Positions 50,856-59,589 of a stretch of DNA of 64,000 nt are shown here, piece after piece. Under the pieces are notes generated by a model. That model ran no database searches. It saw only the letters and a list, made by a program, of their open reading frames with translations, and had not been told where the DNA came from. A program made the translations under genes and the position numbers. This DNA comes from Infirmifilum sp. NZ (GTDB lineage Archaea; Thermoproteota; Thermoprotei; Thermofilales; Thermofilaceae): assembly GCF_022693705.1 (NCBI RefSeq), contig NZ_CP094288.1:946443-1010442 (forward strand). The letters run 5' to 3'. Each line of letters starts with the position of its first letter. The stretch's first letter is position 1.

Positions 50856-51838
50856 AACTACTCCTCACCACGGTGCCCGGTCTCGAGTTCATAGTGCGGG
50901 AGGAGCTAGCAGAACTACTCGGACAGGTTGAGACGGCTTATACCCCTCTGTCTGGTAGAGTCTTCGCGGAAATTGAGGAGCCTCTCGCCAGGATACTGTC
51001 GATGCGCTCGATCGAGAATGTGAGGCTCATTCTCGGGGAGGGCGACACCCTTAGGGCAACGGCCGAGGCTTCTCTGGACGCAATGAAGGAGCTATCAAAG
51101 GGTCTGAAGACCTTCGCTGTTCGTGCCGAGCGCGTGACGAAAGAAGCACCTTTTACCTCGCTAGACCTTGCGCGCGATTTGGGCACGTTGCTCTCGGAAA
51201 AGCTGGGACTACAAGTTCAGCTCGACGTACCAGACATCGTTTTCTATGCCGAGTACGAGATGGGGACCTACAGGGTCGGTGTAGATCTAACGCCCTTCTC
51301 GAGCTTGAGGGATCGGCCTTACCGCAGGTGGATCCATAGGTCTGCTTTGAACCCGATAATAGCCTACGCCATGTGCCGCCTCGCCGGGTCTACAGGTATG
51401 CTGGTTGACCCGTTCTGCGGGAGCGGAACCATAGTGCTGGAGTGCCTCAGCCTTAACACCCACAGGGAGGCCATCTGTGCTGACATCAGCGTTGCGTCGC
51501 TTCTCGGTGCCAGGGAGAACGCGCTGGCCGTAGGACTTACCCCTCACCTCTACGCCCAAGACGTAGCGAGCCCCGCTCTACGGGAAAACGTGGCAGTGAA
51601 TGCGATAGTCACAAATCCGCCGTTCGGGCTCCGCGAGAGGCCTGTAGGCGGGCTAGAGAGAGTATACGCGGCTCTCTTCAGCTTAGCCGAGAAGGTGCTC
51701 GCGGAGGGGGGTCGATTGGTGGTTCTCACACCTCACAGAGAGCTTATTCAAAGATTTAGCAGGTTGAATGCTGAGAAGTGCATCGAGATAAACGAGGGTG
51801 GTCTGACCTCGTGGATCTACGTTTTTTCTAAAGCATAG
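50852..51838 (+). CDS. THUMP-domain tRNA guanine-N2-methyltransferase (Trm14/TrmG10 group)
   Basis: A 328-aa protein with an N-terminal THUMP domain (about residues 1-160) and a Rossmann SAM domain with DPFCGSGTIVLE near residue 188 and the catalytic NPPFG near 252, the N2-guanine methylase signature. It should modify guanine 6 or 10 of tRNA. Its 3' end overlaps the convergent pelota gene by 22 nt. Confidence 0.88.
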   Translation: MKLLLTTVPGLEFIVREELAELLGQVETAYTPLSGRVFAEIEEPLARILSMRSIENVRLILGEGDTLRATAEASLDAMKELSKGLKTFAVRAERVTKEAPFTSLDLARDLGTLLSEKLGLQVQLDVPDIVFYAEYEMGTYRVGVDLTPFSSLRDRPYRRWIHRSALNPIIAYAMCRLAGSTGMLVDPFCGSGTIVLECLSLNTHREAICADISVASLLGARENALAVGLTPHLYAQDVASPALRENVAVNAIVTNPPFGLRERPVGGLERVYAALFSLAEKVLAEGGRLVVLTPHRELIQRFSRLNAEKCIEINEGGLTSWIYVFSKA

Positions 51839-52875
51839 TACAGCCGGGCCATCACTCCCCCAAGCTTTTTCAGCATCCTGCCCACCTCGCTCTCGGAGTC
51901 CACTAGGATGAACCTGGCCGATGATAGCTTGTCTAGAAGCCCGAAAACCCTTTCCCTTGAGGTGTCGTCGAAGAAGAGCTCATCCACGATTACCACTTCT
52001 TCGACGACACCCCATTCGCTCACCTTTTCCACTGCCTCCAGCCCCACGATGACCCTTCCGGAGCCCTTGAATAATTCATCTATCAGCTTTTCCGCCTCCT
52101 CGGCCTCTACGACGGAACGGATCTCGGTGAACAACGGCCTCAAGTCCTGTCTTCTCAGTAGCTCGTACACGCCAGCCTCACCCCCCTCGCTCACTTTGAT
52201 CACTCTAGCCTTGATGCCTGCCTCCTCAAGAGCCTCTTCTACGGAGCTCAGCAACCTCTCGGTGGTTAGAACCACTACCTCGTCGTACTCCTCTACTCGA
52301 TAGTGGCTCTTCAAAAGCTCCATCTGCCTTGTCAGCGCGGGGAGCACGGATTCCCTAATGCTCGTTTCTCTGTCGCCGCGCCTGGAGTAGTAAGGTATGT
52401 TGCTTCGTACCTCGACGCCTACCGGGGACAAGATGCCCACGGTTATCTCGTCGTCCCCTACCGATATTACCAGGACTTTTTTTATGAGTGATGACGCCCT
52501 TCTTAGAACGTCTCTGTCGAAAGCCCCTATTCCGTTCTTTTTAACTATGAGGACCTCGTCCCCGACGCTTAAACTCAGGGTGTGGTAGCTACCCTTCATG
52601 TGGACGTCCTCAGGAGCATCCGTGACTCTTCCTGTCAACCTCATAGACTTCGTGAACTTGCTGTAGCTCACCTTCTCAGCCTCGATCCCCACGTATACCT
52701 TTACGCGTTCCCCCTTCTCGACTCCTGTTTCGCGCTCTATGCGAAGCTGGCGTGTAGTCCACGCGTACACGACGTCACCCCTCCTAATCAGAAGAAGCAG
52801 GTAGTACAGATCCTCGGTGGTCTCTACGACAAGCCGAAGCCTGCTACGCTTCTCGTCTATCTCGATAACCCTCAT
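51817..52875 (-). CDS. pelA: Pelota (Dom34) ribosome-rescue factor
   Basis: Binds stalled ribosomes and, with aABCE1, splits them. From the ATG at 52875 the product is 352 aa: the family start RVIEIDEKRSRLRLVVETTE, an Sm-like N-domain, a central eRF1-like domain and a C-terminal L7Ae-like domain. The start overlaps the nep1 stop in an ATGA, so pelA is translated after nep1 in one transcript; the upstream extension in this frame is not conserved. Confidence 0.93.
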   Translation of the reverse strand: MRVIEIDEKRSRLRLVVETTEDLYYLLLLIRRGDVVYAWTTRQLRIERETGVEKGERVKVYVGIEAEKVSYSKFTKSMRLTGRVTDAPEDVHMKGSYHTLSLSVGDEVLIVKKNGIGAFDRDVLRRASSLIKKVLVISVGDDEITVGILSPVGVEVRSNIPYYSRRGDRETSIRESVLPALTRQMELLKSHYRVEEYDEVVVLTTERLLSSVEEALEEAGIKARVIKVSEGGEAGVYELLRRQDLRPLFTEIRSVVEAEEAEKLIDELFKGSGRVIVGLEAVEKVSEWGVVEEVVIVDELFFDDTSRERVFGLLDKLSSARFILVDSESEVGRMLKKLGGVMARLYYALEKT

Positions 52876-53561
52876 TCCCACAGCCCCAGCGCATCTTCCA
52901 GGCTTGCGATCGTGCGGGCTACAATGTACCATGCGTCGTAAGCCTTACCGCCCAACGAGAACGACTCGTTTGCTACCCGGTATAGATCCTCGGAGAAGTC
53001 GCCGTGCGGGAAAGCGCCCACTATGAGGGCAGGCCTCTCGAACTGCATCAGTAGCTCGGATAGCTTCCTTGGAGTGGTGGGGGACCCTTTCTCACTCAAA
53101 AGCGCGACGTAGCTAACACCTCTCTCCCTAAGCGCATCGCTGAGGCCCGTGTCCAGCTTACGCATAAGTACAATATCCCCTTTAGGCGGGACCCTCCCGT
53201 ACACGAGCAGCTGCTCCATAACGCCCGTGAAACGGAGGTAGTTGCGCGGGATCCTCGTCGCGGGGTTAATCTCTGTAACCTCTCCGTTCACTGTGTGTAT
53301 CAGTACTTCAAGCAACCCCGCCTCGTTCAGGCGGCTGCTGTGCGCGTTGAGGAGACACGTGTGCACGATGTCGGGACGCCCTCGCTTCTCGTGGTTCTTG
53401 AGCTTCTTCATGGCGTGGTAGTGGATTGACTTGTCGAGCAGGATCTCCGCAGGGCTCTTCCCCCTCCTCCTCGCGTTGTTGAGCACTGCTGGGTGATTTC
53501 TGATCTCGGGAGGCACGAGCTCCAGCGCCGCGTCGCCAAGTATAAGACTTATCCTCTTCAT
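52872..53561 (-). CDS. nep1: rRNA pseudouridine N1-methyltransferase Nep1 (Emg1)
   Basis: SPOUT methylase that acts on a small-subunit rRNA pseudouridine during 30S assembly. From the ATG at 53561 the product is 229 aa and shows KRISLILGDAALELVPPEI, LLDKSIHYHAMKKL, RPDIVH and the SAM-binding region near PALIVGAFPHGDFSE. A TATA-like box (about 53587-53598, minus strand) lies inside the divergent rnp4 gene. pelA follows in the same transcript. Confidence 0.93.
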   Translation of the reverse strand: MKRISLILGDAALELVPPEIRNHPAVLNNARRRGKSPAEILLDKSIHYHAMKKLKNHEKRGRPDIVHTCLLNAHSSRLNEAGLLEVLIHTVNGEVTEINPATRIPRNYLRFTGVMEQLLVYGRVPPKGDIVLMRKLDTGLSDALRERGVSYVALLSEKGSPTTPRKLSELLMQFERPALIVGAFPHGDFSEDLYRVANESFSLGGKAYDAWYIVARTIASLEDALGLWE

Positions 53562-53574
53562 TCTAAAAACCGCG

Positions 53575-53940
53575 ATGAAGAGGCGCGGCGAGTTAAAAGA
53601 TTTGGCACTCCAGCGCATCTCGCGGCTACTTGAGTTTGCGGGCAAGGTCTATGTTGTGGAGCCGGAGCTCGCAGACAGATACGGTGAGCTGGCGCTCGCT
53701 ATTGCCCGTAAGGCAAGGCTGAGGTACCCAGAGTTTTTGAAGGCGAGAGTCTGCAGGAAATGCGGCGCCTTCCTAGTCCCGGGAACCACGATGCGCGTTA
53801 GGGTGAAGCGCAAGGGGAAGATGAAATACATAGCTGTCACGTGCCTTAAGTGCGGCTACACTCGCAGGTACCCGCTCGGCAGAAACCCGCGCCTTCACAA
53901 GCCTTGGCGCATTTTATACGATATCGGAAGTAAAACATAA
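53575..53940 (+). CDS. rnp4: RNase P protein component 4 (Rpr2/Rpp21)
   Basis: RNase P protein subunit, 121 aa, with a helical N-terminus and the zinc ribbon ARVCRKCGAFLVPGTTMRV then VTCLKCGYTRRYP. RNase P RNA is at 27764 and Rnp1 at 35598. The start is 13 nt from the divergent nep1 start, so each gene's promoter lies in the other gene's coding region: TATAAGACTTATCC at 53539-53552 fits this gene. Confidence 0.92.
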   Translation: MKRRGELKDLALQRISRLLEFAGKVYVVEPELADRYGELALAIARKARLRYPEFLKARVCRKCGAFLVPGTTMRVRVKRKGKMKYIAVTCLKCGYTRRYPLGRNPRLHKPWRILYDIGSKT

Positions 53941-53973
53941 CATTTATCCCAGCCGCGCCTTCACTCTAGAGGA

Positions 53974-55509
53974 ATGATAAGGCTGAGGGGTATCTACTCG
54001 ACCGCTCTCGCTGGCTTGCTGGACAACGCCGGCTATACGTTCAGCGACGTCACAGAGCAGATAAAGAGCAGGATACCTTGGCTCAGGTTCTCGAGAAACG
54101 GCACATTGGTCACGGTGAAGGATATGGAGCACCACAAGGGGCTCATTGTTGTCGGCGAGCATGGTCTAGCGATGCAGGTTTACTCGCTTATCAAGGCGTA
54201 CTTTCGAGGTGCACTCGCTGTTGTCATTGAGCATGGTCCCTTCACACTCTACCGGGTGAGAGTGATTGAGCAAGCAGGCGGCGGATACTTGGTCGAGCTC
54301 CCCTATGGGGTGAGGGGGTTCCTTAGGAGCAGGCGCGGCCACAGGACAGGTGACCTTGTTACAGCTCACGTCGTTAAGCCGAGCCCCTCTAGCCCGCTCC
54401 TCGAGGAGGGGGTCGCCGTTTCAGGTCGGTACGTGCGTGTGATTGAAGGGTCCCACCACTCGCTGAGCGAGCACATAAGGGATCCTGAGCTCGCACTGGA
54501 ACTACTGTCTCTCGCCTCCCGGACGGCACCTGAGGGCTGGGGTGTTAGGTTCAGGAGCGCTGCTAAGGACGCGGGCGTGCTTGCTGTTGCGGAGGAGCTG
54601 GAGAGGCTTGTAGAGGAAGCGAGGAGGCTGAAGGCCGCCGTCGAGGAGATTCAGGAGCCGAGGCTCGTCAGGGAGGGTGAGGCCATAGCTTTCGTGTACT
54701 TCGAGCCTGAGGACACGTTTGCGGCGGATAGCCTGCGTAACGCTGTGCTTCGGACAGCCAGGGGGCACCACATAGTGAAATCCCTAGGGGACGAGGCGCT
54801 GAGCAGAGCGATCGATGAGGTGGAGGCTCGCGGATCATCGGAAGACGCGTTTGTGCTGTACCTTGAGAGTCTGTTAAGCTTGATCTCTCGCGGGCAGGTT
54901 AAGGTCGTCCACGAGAAACCCGCAAGTCGGGGCTTCACGTGGTACGCAGCGGTTCGGGTGCGTGGCGACGGCTTCTTACAGCTCGAGAGGAGGATACAGT
55001 CTGAAGGTTTCTACGACGGGCTGGGTGTGAAGAAGGAAACGGGAGATCTCGTGGTGACACTCACGTTCCCGTTTTCGAGGTTCCTTGTGCACCAGTACTT
55101 CAGTGCGTCGGAAAAGCTCAAAGGAATCTACGTGAACCTGAATACGCCTCTTGACGCCACGCTGTCACCCCCTTCTCTTTGGTACCTTGACGTGCACGTG
55201 GACGTTGTCTGGACGCCTGAGAGTGGGGCCAGGGGGGTCGTAGACCTGGAGGTGTTTGAGGAGCTGAGGCGCTTAGACAGGTTCCCAAACGCGCGTCTCG
55301 AAATGTACCGCGTTGCCGCTGAAAGGCTAGCGAGGATTCTGAGTGAGGGGTCTGAAAGGCTTCTCTCGTCTCCAGCTCTCCTCCTCGATGTTCAGAGGGA
55401 GATCTGGGGAGGCGTTACAGAAAAATATGCTGGGCTGGTGCTTGATAAGCTAAGAGAGGTGTCAGGTGGTGGACGTACTGTGGGCACCGTGGCGGATGAA
55501 GTACATTGA
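53974..55509 (+). CDS. fau-1: Probable ribonuclease FAU-1 (RNase E/G-like)
   Basis: Archaeal RNA-binding protein related to RNase E/G, first described as an AU-rich-RNA-binding protein and linked to rRNA processing. The 511-aa protein starts RLRGIYSTALAGLLDNAGYT, has an S1-like N-terminal domain and a long C-terminal body with DUF402-like sections. The last 44 nt overlap the downstream HIT gene. Assigned by overall similarity of the N-terminus and domain layout. Confidence 0.85.
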   Translation: MIRLRGIYSTALAGLLDNAGYTFSDVTEQIKSRIPWLRFSRNGTLVTVKDMEHHKGLIVVGEHGLAMQVYSLIKAYFRGALAVVIEHGPFTLYRVRVIEQAGGGYLVELPYGVRGFLRSRRGHRTGDLVTAHVVKPSPSSPLLEEGVAVSGRYVRVIEGSHHSLSEHIRDPELALELLSLASRTAPEGWGVRFRSAAKDAGVLAVAEELERLVEEARRLKAAVEEIQEPRLVREGEAIAFVYFEPEDTFAADSLRNAVLRTARGHHIVKSLGDEALSRAIDEVEARGSSEDAFVLYLESLLSLISRGQVKVVHEKPASRGFTWYAAVRVRGDGFLQLERRIQSEGFYDGLGVKKETGDLVVTLTFPFSRFLVHQYFSASEKLKGIYVNLNTPLDATLSPPSLWYLDVHVDVVWTPESGARGVVDLEVFEELRRLDRFPNARLEMYRVAAERLARILSEGSERLLSSPALLLDVQREIWGGVTEKYAGLVLDKLREVSGGGRTVGTVADEVH

Positions 55510-55981
55510 GTACGCGAAGCTTGAGCGCGATAGGGAGTGCTTCATCTGCAAGGCTTCCCGCGAGGATGGTGGGAGCCTAGTGGTTTACAAGAACAAGGAT
55601 GTGATCGTTCTGATGAACAGTTTTCCCTACAACACTGGGCACCTACTCGTAGCCCCGACGAAGCACGTGCCGGACTTCAGCCTTCTCAACGACCGCGAGC
55701 TGTGCGTTTTAATGAAGGCGGTGAAGCTGTCTGTAGAGATGCTCAAAAAGGCGCTGGCGCCTGACGGGTTTAACATAGGTGTGAACCTAGGCAGGACTGC
55801 TGGAGCTGGCCTTGAGACGCACGTGCACATCCACATAGTCCCGCGGTGGAACGGAGATACGAACTTCATGCCAATAATAGCCGATACGAAGGTGATACCG
55901 GAGGCGCTCAACGACACTTACCAGAGGCTAGTTAAGTTCCGCGAGGTGTTCGCAGGCGCGGAGAGTTGTGCTAGCGAATGA
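55466..55981 (+). CDS. HIT-family hydrolase (Ap4A phosphorylase type)
   Basis: A 171-aa nucleotide-binding hydrolase with ECFICKAS at the N-terminus and the histidine-triad motif ETHVHIHIVPRW near residue 114. Likely acts on dinucleoside polyphosphates or nucleotidyl conjugates. The start lies inside fau-1 and the 3' end overlaps the convergent aIF2-gamma gene by 11 nt. Confidence 0.9.
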   Translation: MVDVLWAPWRMKYIEYAKLERDRECFICKASREDGGSLVVYKNKDVIVLMNSFPYNTGHLLVAPTKHVPDFSLLNDRELCVLMKAVKLSVEMLKKALAPDGFNIGVNLGRTAGAGLETHVHIHIVPRWNGDTNFMPIIADTKVIPEALNDTYQRLVKFREVFAGAESCASE

Positions 55982-57251
55982 AACCATAGCCTATGAGCCT
56001 CCACCTCCCAGCTATCTGCCTTGATATCGCTACGCGTGCACCCTTGTCGGCTACAATGGGGATTTTGAGTTTTATGTGGGCGCTGTCGGACCGCGCCGAG
56101 GTCACAAGGCCGACCGATAGGGAAGTCCCCACGTTCAACATAACAGCCTCGTTTGTTTTTAGGGGTTCGACTTTGAGGGGCTGGTCCGTGCCCACGACTC
56201 TCTCGAGCAGGTGAACCTCTACCTCCACGTCGTAAAGGGGCTCTGGAAGTGTTCCAGGTTTGCCCACAACGTTCCCGATGAGGTTGTCCGCCTTTGTTAT
56301 GCTTGGATCAAGTTCGGTCCCTATGGCTATGAGCCCGCCTGGGTATGCGACTTCAAGCGGCTCGTTTCCGGACTTCAGCGAGGTTATGGTCGTGTAGAGG
56401 GGCTGGTAGATCTCCTGGTTCCCCTTCTTCACCTTCAGGCCTGGCCGTATCTCAACCTCATCTCCGACCCTGAATTTTCCCTGGACTATTGTTCCGCCTA
56501 GGACACCGCCTACAAGATCTTTCACGGGCGTACCCGGTTTATTCACATCGAACGACCTAGCCACAAGCATCCTCGGCGGGAGTGTGGGATCGCGCTTAGG
56601 GATCGGTACGTACTTTTCGAGAGCCCACACCAGCGCGTCTATGTTAACTTTGTGCAGCGCTGAGATCGGGATAATCGGGGCATCTTCAGCCCATGTACCC
56701 TCTAGGAATCTTTTTATCTCCTGGTAACTCTCCCGGGCTCTCTCCTTGCTGACGACGTCTATCTTGTTCTGGACGACGATTAGCCTCCGTACTCCTATAA
56801 TGTCAAGTGCGGTGAAGTGCTCCCTGGTTTGTGGTTGAGGACACTCCTTGGTCGCGTCTATTACCAGAAGAGCCGCGTCCATCATCGCGGAGCCTGCGAG
56901 CATTATAGACATGAGCATCTCGTGCCCTGGAACGTCTACGAATGAAACCTTTCTGACGTACTCTAGCGGCGTCCCACAGTATTTACACTTCATGTCCTCA
57001 GGTAGATTTGCCGAAGTGTAATACTTCTGGGGTGGTGGGCACTTAGGGCACTGGTATATTGCGGTGTCGGCGTACCCTATTTTCAAAGTAATGCCTCTCT
57101 TCAGCTCCTCTGAGTGCTGCGACGCCCAGATGCCGGTGAGGGCCTGGATGAGCGTTGTCTTACCGTGGTCTACGTGACCGGCGGTGCCTATGTTCACGAG
57201 AGGTTGCCTCTTGATAGCCTCCTCGAACTCCTTATCCATGACGACACCCAT
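55971..57251 (-). CDS. eif2g: Translation initiation factor aIF2 gamma subunit
   Basis: GTPase that brings initiator tRNA to the ribosome. The 426-aa protein contains GTAGHVDHGKTTLIQAL (G1), a knuckle of CPKC and CKYC around residues 75-100 that binds zinc, FVDVPGHE (G3) and VQNKIDVV (G4). The ATG at 57251 fits a TATA box at 57271-57280; an in-frame ATG 12 nt later (MDKEFEEAIKRQPLVN) is the alternative start. Confidence 0.96.
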   Translation of the reverse strand: MGVVMDKEFEEAIKRQPLVNIGTAGHVDHGKTTLIQALTGIWASQHSEELKRGITLKIGYADTAIYQCPKCPPPQKYYTSANLPEDMKCKYCGTPLEYVRKVSFVDVPGHEMLMSIMLAGSAMMDAALLVIDATKECPQPQTREHFTALDIIGVRRLIVVQNKIDVVSKERARESYQEIKRFLEGTWAEDAPIIPISALHKVNIDALVWALEKYVPIPKRDPTLPPRMLVARSFDVNKPGTPVKDLVGGVLGGTIVQGKFRVGDEVEIRPGLKVKKGNQEIYQPLYTTITSLKSGNEPLEVAYPGGLIAIGTELDPSITKADNLIGNVVGKPGTLPEPLYDVEVEVHLLERVVGTDQPLKVEPLKTNEAVMLNVGTSLSVGLVTSARSDSAHIKLKIPIVADKGARVAISRQIAGRWRLIGYGFIR

Positions 57252-57268
57252 GCTTTCAGTCGCCGCGA

Positions 57269-57280
57269 GTTTATATTACA
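57269..57280 (-). promoter_or_regulatory. TATA box of eif2g
   Basis: The minus strand reads TGTAATATAAAC, centred about 24 nt upstream of the ATG at 57251, consistent with a leaderless transcript. Confidence 0.55.
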
Positions 57281-57428
57281 TTCTCTCTGGCATCTTTCGA
57301 TCCATGCTTCCCCTTGCCTCCCGCGGCTCTGGAGGAGAAATCGCGGGTGGGCGCTCGAGCGGGGGATCGGGACCTTGTAGTCACAGTAACTGTGGAAGAC
57401 TCCAGCGTGGAGCTGGGAGCGACCGATT

Positions 57429-59351
57429 TCACATACGCTCTGGTGGCTCGATGCCGAGGAGGCTCATTCCATTGTAGAGAACCTGGGCGACCGATTTCAC
57501 GAGCACCAGCCTTGCCTCGCGCTTCCCCTCCGGAGCCTTCAGCACGGGAGTTGTGTCGTAGTACTTGTTGAACTCGGCAGCGAGGTTGTTGAGGTAAAGT
57601 GTTACCAGATCAGGTCTCAGACTGTCGGCGGCCTCTCTCACCACAGATGGAAACTCTCCAAGCGCCAGCACCACGCTTTTCTCCTCCTCTCCGAGAAGCC
57701 TCGGGTCGCCCTTCGGGCTGGGCATCCCCTGCTCCTCTGCCTTCCTGAGTATACTTAATGCCCGCACATACGAGTACTGCACAAAGGGCCCGCTGTTCTG
57801 TTCAAAGTCCAGGACACGCTCCCAATTGAAGGTGATCGTGCGGTTGGGCGTTTGGCTTAGGAAGAAGAACTTCAAAGCCCCTATACCTATCTTCTCAGCG
57901 TCTCTCTCGCTACCTAGCCCTCTCTTACGTATCTCATCGCGTGCTCTGTTAACGGCTTCTGTTATGATCTCGTCTGCAGTCACGTAGACACCCCTTCTGC
58001 TGGTCATCCTCACCCCCGGCAGTACAACCATCTCGTAGGCGTAGTGTATCAGCCTCCTCCCGATATCCCTGTATCCCAGCGCGTAAAGTGCAAGCCTCAG
58101 CTGGGCCTGCGCTAGGCTCTGCTGGGTCGCTATAACGTTTATGACCCTGTCAGCCCTCGATAGCTTCCAGATGGAGTAGGCGATATCTCTTGTCGTGTAG
58201 AGGGTTGTCCCATCCGACCTTTTAAGAGTTAGAGGCGTGACAACAAAGCCCTGAGGTATCGCGGCGGCATCGCGGACCTCTGTGGACTCGGCCAGCTTGT
58301 CTGCCCGGAACACCAAGGCTCCGTCCTTCCTATCAACGAGCCCCGTCTCGCTCAGTTTTCTGATAACCTCCTCCGTGGCGCCGCTCCATACGGTTATTTC
58401 GCTCTCCCAGTCCCAGCTGTCGAACACCACGCCGAGCCTATTGAGCGTCTGCCTGATGCCCTCCAAGCAGGTGTTGATCGTCTCTCGTGTAAGCTTTACA
58501 GCCCAAGGTTCTCCTTCCTCATAGCCTCTGTTAATAGCCCTTATCTCTCCCTCAGGCTCTGTGCTCGATTTGATGGCTTCTGCGAGTCTATTGAAAGCAT
58601 CAGGGTACTTTTCGCTGTATTCCTGGAGCCTTGCCACGTACTCGTCTATCTTGCTGTTAAGCTCTGCCACGCGCTTGGGGTCTTCCTCCCGCGAAACCTC
58701 TTCCCTAAGTTTCCGCACCTCGATCATCAGGTTCACCATGGTGTATACCGCGCCAACGAAGTAGTCCGGTTTCTCCGTGTACCTAAGATCCTTCACATAC
58801 CGGAAGCCGTAAACGGCGTACGCCACCTGAAGCCCCACGTCATCAACGTAGAAGTGCGCCCGAACCTCGTGGCCGCGGGATCTCAGCAACCTAACCAATG
58901 AGTCCCCCAGAACAGCGTTCCTCAGATGACCAATGTGAAGCGGATGAATCGGGTTAGCGCTCACAAACTCGACAATTATCCTCTCAGTTTTCTCGCTCGG
59001 AAGCTCCCCGTACCGGGGACCAAGCTCTAAGATGGGATCCAGAACCACTGGGGCGTACTCCTTGACGTTAACGTTCAGATTTAGGAAGTCTCCGACGATC
59101 CCCCTTGGGGCAAGCAGGGGGTGCTCCACTCTATTCAAGGCCTCTCCGAGCTTACTGCGCACAAGGTCTGCTGGCAGGCCAACCTCCTTGTACAGTCTGA
59201 AAAGTGGGACAGACAGATCGCCGTAACGCTTAAGCGGCCTAGTAACCTCCACGGCGCTTAGACTCACTGGTATTTCCGCCGCATCACCCAACCTTGCGAC
59301 GTACTCTCTGACTTTCTCCTTGAGGTAGTCGAACGGTGAGATAATAGCCAT
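57429..59351 (-). CDS. argS: Arginyl-tRNA synthetase
   Basis: Class I ArgRS. From the ATG at 59351 the product is 640 aa with an N-terminal Add1 domain, ANPIHPLHIGHLRNAVLGDS containing the HIGH motif, and the C-terminal anticodon-binding helices with LPGVRMTSRRGVYV. The start was chosen because a TATA box (59374-59386) is centred 29 nt upstream, while in-frame codons up to 54 nt further upstream lack conservation. Confidence 0.95.
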   Translation of the reverse strand: MAIISPFDYLKEKVREYVARLGDAAEIPVSLSAVEVTRPLKRYGDLSVPLFRLYKEVGLPADLVRSKLGEALNRVEHPLLAPRGIVGDFLNLNVNVKEYAPVVLDPILELGPRYGELPSEKTERIIVEFVSANPIHPLHIGHLRNAVLGDSLVRLLRSRGHEVRAHFYVDDVGLQVAYAVYGFRYVKDLRYTEKPDYFVGAVYTMVNLMIEVRKLREEVSREEDPKRVAELNSKIDEYVARLQEYSEKYPDAFNRLAEAIKSSTEPEGEIRAINRGYEEGEPWAVKLTRETINTCLEGIRQTLNRLGVVFDSWDWESEITVWSGATEEVIRKLSETGLVDRKDGALVFRADKLAESTEVRDAAAIPQGFVVTPLTLKRSDGTTLYTTRDIAYSIWKLSRADRVINVIATQQSLAQAQLRLALYALGYRDIGRRLIHYAYEMVVLPGVRMTSRRGVYVTADEIITEAVNRARDEIRKRGLGSERDAEKIGIGALKFFFLSQTPNRTITFNWERVLDFEQNSGPFVQYSYVRALSILRKAEEQGMPSPKGDPRLLGEEEKSVVLALGEFPSVVREAADSLRPDLVTLYLNNLAAEFNKYYDTTPVLKAPEGKREARLVLVKSVAQVLYNGMSLLGIEPPERM

Positions 59352-59373
59352 CGAGCTCACCGAATCCTCACAG

Positions 59374-59386
59374 TAACTTAAAAGTT
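59374..59386 (-). promoter_or_regulatory. TATA box of argS
   Basis: The minus strand reads AAACTTTTAAGTT, about 25-30 nt before the ATG at 59351; it fixes the argS start. Confidence 0.55.
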
Positions 59387-59481
59387 TGCGAGGGTTTTGG
59401 TCCACCTAACGAACTCAAGGAGAGGTGGAACACCGTCGGCGAAACCCATTTATTCCCCGGTTGCAACAACCTTGTAGACAA

Positions 59482-59570
59482 GCCGGGGTAGCTCAGCTGG
59501 GAGAGCGCTCGGCTGAAGTCTCCCGCCTGCAGAAACCGAGAGGTCCCGGGTTCAAATCCCGGCCCCGGCA
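59482..59570 (+). tRNA. tRNA-Phe(GAA) with a 16-nt intron
   Basis: Acceptor GCCGGGG pairs with CCCCGGC; D arm GCTC/GAGC; anticodon stem CTCGG/CCGAG; T arm CCGGG-TTCAAAT-CCCGG. The loop contains CTGAAG followed by about 16 extra nt before position 38, giving anticodon GAA with a canonical 37/38 intron. Discriminator A is followed by an encoded CCA. Confidence 0.93.
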
Positions 59571-59589
59571 CCACTGCTCTTAACTGCTA

